NCBI GenBank assembly: GCA_036268615.1
Contig: DATATV010000084.1
Coordinates: 41,500 to 105,499 of the forward strand
DNA: 64,000 nt
Direction of reading: 5' to 3'
Source: DATATV01 sp036268615
GTDB taxonomy: Bacteria > Actinomycetota > Actinomycetes > Mycobacteriales > Pseudonocardiaceae
The notes beneath the pieces were generated by a model, which was given only the letters and a program-made list of their open reading frames with translations, was not told the origin of the DNA and did no database searches. A program made the position numbers and the translations under genes. Below are positions 58,750 through 64,000 of the stretch, piece by piece (positions within the stretch are counted from its first letter, which is position 1; each line of letters opens with the position of its first letter).

Positions 58750-59853
58750 CTATTCCTCGGCGAGGTCGCCGATCTCGTTGATCCAGCTGCCGTAGATCGC
58801 GCGGGCGTCCGCGGTTCGCAGCAGGGCGTCCTGCATCATCGACAGGCGCTTGTCGAGGTCGGCGGAGTAGCCCTTGTTGCCGGCGATGGCTTCGGCGGAG
58901 GCGATTGCGGCATCTGTTGAGGTGAGAGCGGATTTCGCGTAGTCCCGGATCGTTGTCAGGAACAGCTGCGAACCCGCCGAATCCCCGTCCGGGGCGGCTT
59001 TCACGAATCTGATCGACGCGATGACGGCCGGGTCGACCTCGCGGACCCTCTGGTCCAGCAGGCGGGAGAGCCGTTCCGCCTCTTCCACTATCGGCGTCAG
59101 GGCTTCGGCGAGGTTTCGGGAGATCTCCAGGCGGTCGTTGAAGCTCGACGAGTTCGTCATCAGTGGCGTCGCGGTCACGACCGGCGCGTTATAGTGGGCG
59201 ATTACTGCCGAGTATTCCTGCGTTATGCCGGCGATCTCGGGGATTCCCACCTCGGCGCGCGCGATCAGGTCATAGATGCCGACCGGGTCGGGTGAATCCT
59301 CCTCGGCAGTCGGGAGCAGGTCCGGTGCTACGGCGTCTCCTCGCTTCGCCTGCTCGTCGAGCTTCTCCTCCACCCGGATCGCGATCTTCTCCACCGCCTT
59401 CATCCAGTCCGACGAACCCTTGTCCTCGAACTTGAGCTGTTCGATCAGCAGGCTTTGCAGGCCGATGATCTTCTTCCACAGCTCGTCATCGGGGAACAGG
59501 TCATCCATCCGCTGCTGACCGACCAACAGCAACGGAATGATCAGGCGGGAACCGCCTCCTGTTGCCAGGAACGAGAGAAACTCAGTCATCTCGGATCGGC
59601 ACGCCACGCTGCGCAGATATGACGGCGACACGAAGGCGAGCAGGATCGTCGCATCCCCCAGGCCCGATCTGAGTCTGTCCCGCCAGTCCTCGCCCAGTTT
59701 GATCGAGTTCGTGTCGACGAAGATCGTGCCGACGTCCCGGCCCGTCAGGCCGGCGAAACTGTGGCCGACGTCCGCGGCCAGCGCCTTGACGCGACCATAG
59801 GTCGACGACTCGTCAACGTGGGAATAGGACACGAATATCGCGACATCACTCAC
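58750..59853 (-). CDS. TIR-domain protein with helical C-terminal domain
   Basis: The 367-aa protein starts with a TIR domain (residues 1 to about 125): AIFVSYSHVDES, then DTNSIKLGEDWRDRL, then FVSPSYLRSVACRSE, with Glu 88 at the position of the catalytic glutamate of NAD+-cleaving TIRs. Residues about 190-367 are predicted mostly helical, with Glu/Arg-rich stretches. Bacterial TIR proteins often act in antiphage defence by depleting NAD+ or making cyclic ADP-ribose signals. No known partner gene is next to it. GTG 59853 is chosen because AGGAG lies upstream at the right distance. Confidence 0.82.
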   Translation of the reverse strand: MSDVAIFVSYSHVDESSTYGRVKALAADVGHSFAGLTGRDVGTIFVDTNSIKLGEDWRDRLRSGLGDATILLAFVSPSYLRSVACRSEMTEFLSFLATGGGSRLIIPLLLVGQQRMDDLFPDDELWKKIIGLQSLLIEQLKFEDKGSSDWMKAVEKIAIRVEEKLDEQAKRGDAVAPDLLPTAEEDSPDPVGIYDLIARAEVGIPEIAGITQEYSAVIAHYNAPVVTATPLMTNSSSFNDRLEISRNLAEALTPIVEEAERLSRLLDQRVREVDPAVIASIRFVKAAPDGDSAGSQLFLTTIRDYAKSALTSTDAAIASAEAIAGNKGYSADLDKRLSMMQDALLRTADARAIYGSWINEIGDLAEE

Positions 59854-60126
59854 TGGTTTCTCCTGGTAACTCTCGCGACACAAGGTGCCGATTTGTGGTG
59901 TCGACGATAACCGGATCGGGTGTATTGACGTCCAGCCACCCGGACCGGGCAGCATAAGCGCAGGTGACACGGTACGGTTCGGTCATGATCATGGATTGCC
60001 GATGGGTGCGGGACGTCCGGCTGCGGACTCGCTGACACCGTCCATTCTCGAATCAGCGTAAATATTTCACATTTCCTGTTACCTGACTGTCCATCCCGGC
60101 AATCGGGATCTGGAGGAGTGCCGTCC

Positions 60127-62655
60127 ATGGTTGGTTCGCCACAGGCCGATGCGCAGCAGACACACGTTGTGCTGCCCGAACCGCGGCAGGGTGGGTCGGG
60201 CCGGCCGACAACCCACGACCGGCCGGTGGTGCGTGATCCGGAGGACAAGTCCGACCCGGTCGAGTTGCTGCTGGACATCACGTTCGTCGCGCTGCTGAAC
60301 CAGGCGAGCAGTCTGCTGTTCCTGGACTCCAGTCCGGCCGGAATTCTCAATGCGCTGTCCGTACTGCTCGTCGCGCTGCTGTTCTGGCAGATGACCGCCG
60401 CGGCCACCGGCATCGTGCCGGTGAACGGCGTGATGCGGGCGCTCTACCTGGCCAAGACCGGTGCCTTTCTGCTGATGGCCGCGTCCGTCCGGCAGGCGTT
60501 CACCCGGGATTCCGGCGGGACGGGCATGCCCTGGTTGTTCGCGGCCGCCACCACCGTGGCCGGGGTCTGTTCCGTCGTGATGTGGGTTTATCTGGGTAGC
60601 CGGGATCGCCGGTGGCGAGGAAACGCGAGTCTGTTGGTGGGGTTCGCGGTGGTGATGACGGCGTGCGTCTGGGCCGCGGAGTTGGGGCCCGCGCGGCTGG
60701 CCAGTCGATGGTTGTTGGTCGGGTACGGGGTGTCGATGGCGCTCTGCTCGAACACGGCACTGCCGTTCCCCCGTCGGTTCGGGATCGGCTCACGGGTCCG
60801 ACTCTGGGCAATCAACGGGGCCCGCGCCTATCGGGAGCGTTACACCACCTCCTACGTCGTCGGCTGCTGCCTCTGCCTGCAACTGCTCGAAGTCCTCGGA
60901 GACAACGCCTGGGACAACGAGGCCATGCCGATCTCGGCACTCGTGCTCGTCGCCGTCGCGCTGAACGTCTCGCTGATGATGTACTGGCTGTACGAGCCAC
61001 TGATCGACCCGGCCCGCCGTGCGGTGGACCCGCGCAATCCGGAGATGAGTCAGACCCGCAAGGTCGCGCACAGTCTCGGTGACGTCTACGGGCACCTGTT
61101 GATGTTCGCCGGGCTGGTGCTCACCGCGGGTGCGCTACGGGCCGTTTTCACCGAGTTGGTCGACTCGCACGGCAGCGCGTTCGGGCCGGCAGCCGGGACC
61201 GAGACGCTGCTGGAGCTGTTCGGCGGGATCGCGATGTGCCTGTTGGGACAGGCGTTGTTCTCCTGGTTCACCCTCTGGCGGTTGGATCTGCTGCGGCTGG
61301 GGGCGGTCGGCGGGATGTTGGCGTTGGTCCCGTTGTTGGGCGGCGCTCCCGTTCTGTTGGCGGTGTTGTTGTTGCCGCCGGCGGTGGGCGTGGTGTATCT
61401 GCTGGACCGGTGGCGGCGGCGCGGCGTCAAGTCCACCGTGGACAGGGTGAAGCGGCGGATCTGGGTGCAGCGCACCGAACGCGATCACCAGGTGTCCGGG
61501 TTCGAGCTCTTTTTCGACTTCATGGCGGCATTCGCGTTCGCGCAGGTCACCAACATCGTGCTGCGCAACCCGAGCGTGTCCGGCGTGCTGCACGCGGGGC
61601 TGATCCTCGGTTCGATCTACGGCTGCTGGCTGACCTACTGCTGGGCGGCCAACAACGCCCGCGCCGACCGCGGCACGTTGCGCCAGTTCCACGTGATCGC
61701 GCTGTTCGGGCTGATCCTGCTCAGCCTCACCCTGCCGGGCGCGTTCACACACACCGGACTGAACCGGCGGGTGCTGCTGTTCCTGTGTGCCTACCTGGTG
61801 ATCCGACTGGCGTCCGCGGCGGCGCTGTACTGCCTGTTCGGTCGGGCGGTGACCCGGCGGGCGCTGGTCATCATCGGGTTCGGCAGCGCGGCAACCGTCT
61901 GCATCGCGGTCGCCGTCCAACTCGGCGGCTCGGCCGGGGTCACGCTGTGGGCGGTCGCCGTGGGCTGCGAGATCGTGGCCATCGCGGCCTCCGCCTCCGG
62001 TATGCACGTGCGGGCGCCGGCACATCTCGCCGAGCGGTTCGCGTTTCTGGTGGTTCTGGGCTTGGACATGTCCCTGAGCGGGGTGTGCGAGCGCTTTGCC
62101 GGGGCCCGGATCGGTGTCGTGCACGTCGCTCTGATCGCCGCGGCGCTGCTGGTCTGCACGTTGATGTGGTGGCTGTACTTCGACACGTTGGTGCACTACG
62201 CCGAGCACCAACTCGACCGGACCGACGCGAAGTCACGGCCGCACCGGCGGTTCGTGCACACCCATTACAACGGGCTGCACCTGGTGATCCTCGCCGGCAT
62301 GGTGTCCTTCGGCTTCGGGCTGCGGTTCATCGCCGAGCACACGACCACCGAGCACACCGGGCCGCTCGGGCCGGACCTCACCCCGCTGACCGCCGCGAGC
62401 CTCACCGTCGGCCTGACCGGGTACCTGGTCGGCATCACCATGATGTGGTCCCTGCTGCGCCGGCCGACCGTCTTTCCCTGGCTCGTCGCGGCGGCGGTAC
62501 TCGCCGTCACGCCGGTGCTGATCGGCCGGCCGGCCATCGAGGGCTTGGCCGTTCTCATCGGTGTGGCTGGGCTGCCGGTGCTCGCGCACGCCTTGACGCC
62601 GGGAATCCGGGGGCATCGGCACAGCGCTCGGCAGGTGAGCCAGCACGCGGGGTGA
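60127..62655 (+). CDS. Tandem-duplicated LtrA (low temperature requirement A) membrane protein
   Basis: The 842-aa protein has some twenty membrane segments. The LtrA family signature, normally FELFFDLVFVFA-like and present once in about 400 aa, occurs twice: VELLLDITFVALLNQASSL near residue 40 and GFELFFDFMAAFAFAQVTN near 458. The protein is therefore two LtrA units joined. Function of the family is unknown; it was named from a Listeria cold-growth mutant. ATG 60127 is chosen because GGAGGAG (60112-60118) is 8 nt upstream and too close to GTG 60118. It is divergent from the TIR gene. Confidence 0.82.
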   Translation: MVGSPQADAQQTHVVLPEPRQGGSGRPTTHDRPVVRDPEDKSDPVELLLDITFVALLNQASSLLFLDSSPAGILNALSVLLVALLFWQMTAAATGIVPVNGVMRALYLAKTGAFLLMAASVRQAFTRDSGGTGMPWLFAAATTVAGVCSVVMWVYLGSRDRRWRGNASLLVGFAVVMTACVWAAELGPARLASRWLLVGYGVSMALCSNTALPFPRRFGIGSRVRLWAINGARAYRERYTTSYVVGCCLCLQLLEVLGDNAWDNEAMPISALVLVAVALNVSLMMYWLYEPLIDPARRAVDPRNPEMSQTRKVAHSLGDVYGHLLMFAGLVLTAGALRAVFTELVDSHGSAFGPAAGTETLLELFGGIAMCLLGQALFSWFTLWRLDLLRLGAVGGMLALVPLLGGAPVLLAVLLLPPAVGVVYLLDRWRRRGVKSTVDRVKRRIWVQRTERDHQVSGFELFFDFMAAFAFAQVTNIVLRNPSVSGVLHAGLILGSIYGCWLTYCWAANNARADRGTLRQFHVIALFGLILLSLTLPGAFTHTGLNRRVLLFLCAYLVIRLASAAALYCLFGRAVTRRALVIIGFGSAATVCIAVAVQLGGSAGVTLWAVAVGCEIVAIAASASGMHVRAPAHLAERFAFLVVLGLDMSLSGVCERFAGARIGVVHVALIAAALLVCTLMWWLYFDTLVHYAEHQLDRTDAKSRPHRRFVHTHYNGLHLVILAGMVSFGFGLRFIAEHTTTEHTGPLGPDLTPLTAASLTVGLTGYLVGITMMWSLLRRPTVFPWLVAAAVLAVTPVLIGRPAIEGLAVLIGVAGLPVLAHALTPGIRGHRHSARQVSQHAG

Positions 62656-62670
62656 GGCGCCTGCCGTCGT

Positions 62671-63699
62671 TCAGGCGGCGGAGCGCTCAGCGACCGGCCG
62701 GCGCCGCAGATTCGCTTCCGAGAGGGCCGGCGGTGTGTAGGCCACGTCGTTGGGGCCGGCGTCGGTGCCCGGCGGGGCGATCTTGTCGATCTGGTCGAGG
62801 ATTTCGTTGTCCAGGGTCACCTCGGTGCCGGCCAGCAGGTCGTCGAGTTGGGCCATGGTGCGCGGGCCGATGATCGCCGAGGTGACGGCCGGGTGAGCGA
62901 TCGCGAATGCCATCGCGAGGTGGGTCATCCGGAGGCCGGCCTGCTCGGCGAGCGGGATGAGTTGTTCGACCACGTCGAGTTTGCGCTCGTCGCCGAAGTG
63001 CTGCGGCATGCTGCCGGAGCGGTGGGTGTCCACCTGCTGGCCCTTGCGGAATCGGCCGGTGAGCAGGCCCTGGCCCAGCGGGCTCCAGACCAGTGTGCCC
63101 ATTCCGTAGCGCTGACAGACCGGCAGCACCTCGCGTTCGATGCCCCGGTTGAGGATCGAGTACGGCGGCTGCTCGGTCCGGAAGCGCTCCAGGCCACGCC
63201 GCTCGGCCACCCACTGCGCCTCGACGATCTCCGCGGCCGGGAAGGACGACGTGCCGATCGCGCGCACCTTGCCGCTGCGCACCAGGTCGGAGAGGGCCGA
63301 CAGGGTCTCCTCCACGTCGACAGTCGGGTCGGGGCGGTGGATCTGGTACAGGTCGAGGTGGTCGGTTTGTAGGCGGCGCAAGGAGTTCTCCACCGCGGTG
63401 CTGATCCAGCGCCGGGAATTGCCGCGGTGGTTGGGATCGGCGCCCATCGGGTAGTGGACCTTGCTGGCGAGCACGACCTCCTCGCGGCGGCCCTTGAGTG
63501 CTTTGCCGACGATCTCCTCGGATTCACCACCGGAGTACACGTCGGCGGTGTCGACGAAGTTGAGGCCGGCGTCCAGCGCCCGGTGGATGATCCGGATCGA
63601 CTCGTCGTGGTCGGTGTTTCCCATGGCGCCGAACATCATGGCGCCCAGGCAGTAAGGGCTGACCTGGATTCCGGTTCGGCCCAGCGTGCGGTACTTCAT
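62671..63699 (-). CDS. Aldo/keto reductase
   Basis: The 342-aa TIM-barrel oxidoreductase has the catalytic tetrad: DTADVYSGG (Asp, Tyr), VLASKVHY (Lys) and YQIHRPD (His), plus NADPH-binding SAIIGPRTMAQL near residue 275. Substrate unknown; this subgroup reduces diverse aldehydes or ketones. ATG 63699 is chosen because AAGGAG precedes it; the longer frame is the shadow of the intergenic region. It is convergent with the LtrA gene (15 bp apart) and follows the AraC gene on the same strand. Confidence 0.9.
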   Translation of the reverse strand: MKYRTLGRTGIQVSPYCLGAMMFGAMGNTDHDESIRIIHRALDAGLNFVDTADVYSGGESEEIVGKALKGRREEVVLASKVHYPMGADPNHRGNSRRWISTAVENSLRRLQTDHLDLYQIHRPDPTVDVEETLSALSDLVRSGKVRAIGTSSFPAAEIVEAQWVAERRGLERFRTEQPPYSILNRGIEREVLPVCQRYGMGTLVWSPLGQGLLTGRFRKGQQVDTHRSGSMPQHFGDERKLDVVEQLIPLAEQAGLRMTHLAMAFAIAHPAVTSAIIGPRTMAQLDDLLAGTEVTLDNEILDQIDKIAPPGTDAGPNDVAYTPPALSEANLRRRPVAERSAA

Positions 63700-63730
63700 T
63701 GTTCTCCTTGAAGAGGATGGTCGGCGACCG

Positions 63731-64000
63731 TCACGGCAGCGCGGCTGCCGCGGGATCGACTCCGTCGCGCAGACGTACCGCGTCGATGCTCGGTGGGACA
63801 CCGAACTGACGCCGGTACTCCCGGCTGAACTGGGCCGGGCTGTCGTAGCCGACGCGATGACCGACACCGGTGATGTCGTTCGGACGGTTCGCCAGCAGCA
63901 ATCTCGCCGCCTGCAACCGGATGTGCTTCTGGAACTGGATCGGGGTCATCGCCGTCACCGCCTGGAAGTTCCGGTAGAACGCGGAGACACTCATCCCCGA
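63731..64000 (-). CDS. AraC family regulator, 5' part outside the window
   Basis: About 89 C-terminal residues are visible and the frame is open to the window edge. They hold the AraC DNA-binding domain: MSVSAFYRNFQAVTAMTPIQ with the end of the first helix-turn-helix, and DITGVGHRVGYDSPAQFSREY with the second, followed by the family PxxY-like ending. It lies 31 bp upstream of the aldo/keto reductase gene and probably controls it. Confidence 0.87.
   Translation of the reverse strand, partial: SGMSVSAFYRNFQAVTAMTPIQFQKHIRLQAARLLLANRPNDITGVGHRVGYDSPAQFSREYRRQFGVPPSIDAVRLRDGVDPAAAALP

Noticed and set aside
1..64000. CRISPR arrays, intact insertion sequences or rRNA genes
   Set aside because: No regularly spaced repeats, no transposase frames and no rRNA sequence were seen on reading the window.

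Overview
The window is high-GC actinobacterial DNA, most likely from a member of the Pseudonocardiales. The evidence is an EmbC-type arabinosyltransferase, a DUF3558-like lipoprotein, and a backbone in the same order and orientation as in Mycobacterium tuberculosis: polA, rpsA, coaE-GrpB fusion and uvrB on one strand, DUF402 on the other, and an ANTAR regulator of the PdtaR type nearby. No organism name can be fixed from the sequence alone. At least six genes appear leaderless (a TANNNT -10 box 6-7 nt before the start codon).

Layout. 1-3885: end of a bile-acid:sodium-symporter-like protein, a FadD-type acyl-CoA ligase, and an Xre/MbcA-like plus RES toxin-antitoxin pair. 3907-7070: S9 peptidase and a TerC protein whose leader looks like a manganese-sensing yybP-ykoY riboswitch. 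7171-10929: an unusual alpha/beta-hydrolase-ABC ATPase fusion with its permease and a terminator. 10998-13989: uvrB-yjbR-VOC operon. 14124-18623: two DUF402 paralogues and an arabinosyltransferase. 18620-29819: coaE, a decayed XRE/ImmA-IrrE gene, a lipoprotein, rpsA, methyltransferase and GNAT genes, an SDR-like/P-loop pair, polA and a hotdog thioesterase. 29827-34887: a complete branched-chain amino acid type ABC transporter (livKHMGF order). 35167-35778: the ANTAR response regulator.

36020-38692 is a very small integrated element in the 3' half of a tRNA-Leu(CAA) gene. It is bounded by perfect 59-bp att repeats, carries candidate arm sites, a tyrosine recombinase whose C-terminus is damaged, and one unrecognised cargo gene. 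A ribbon-helix-helix protein with an overlapping 50-aa ORF follows.

39234-58674 is a large catabolic island of two divergent operons around 49.5-49.9 kb. The left operon encodes a NitT/TauT-type ABC transporter, hydantoinase/oxoprolinase A and B subunits, an MmgE/PrpD protein, a PaaX-type regulator and an ACMSD-like amidohydrolase. The right operon encodes MarR, an MFS transporter, two M24 'pita-bread' proteins lacking metal ligands, an ornithine-cyclodeaminase-like protein, and two LeuC/LeuD-like hydro-lyase pairs. The second LeuC-like subunit has lost all three [4Fe-4S] cysteines, and its LeuD partner has a changed active-site loop. Nearly every junction is an ATGA or GTGA overlap, so the genes are probably made together for one pathway. 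The substrate is unknown. This is the best candidate for an undescribed system.

58750-64000: a TIR-domain protein, divergent from a tandem-duplicated LtrA membrane protein, then an aldo/keto reductase and the 3' part of an AraC regulator.
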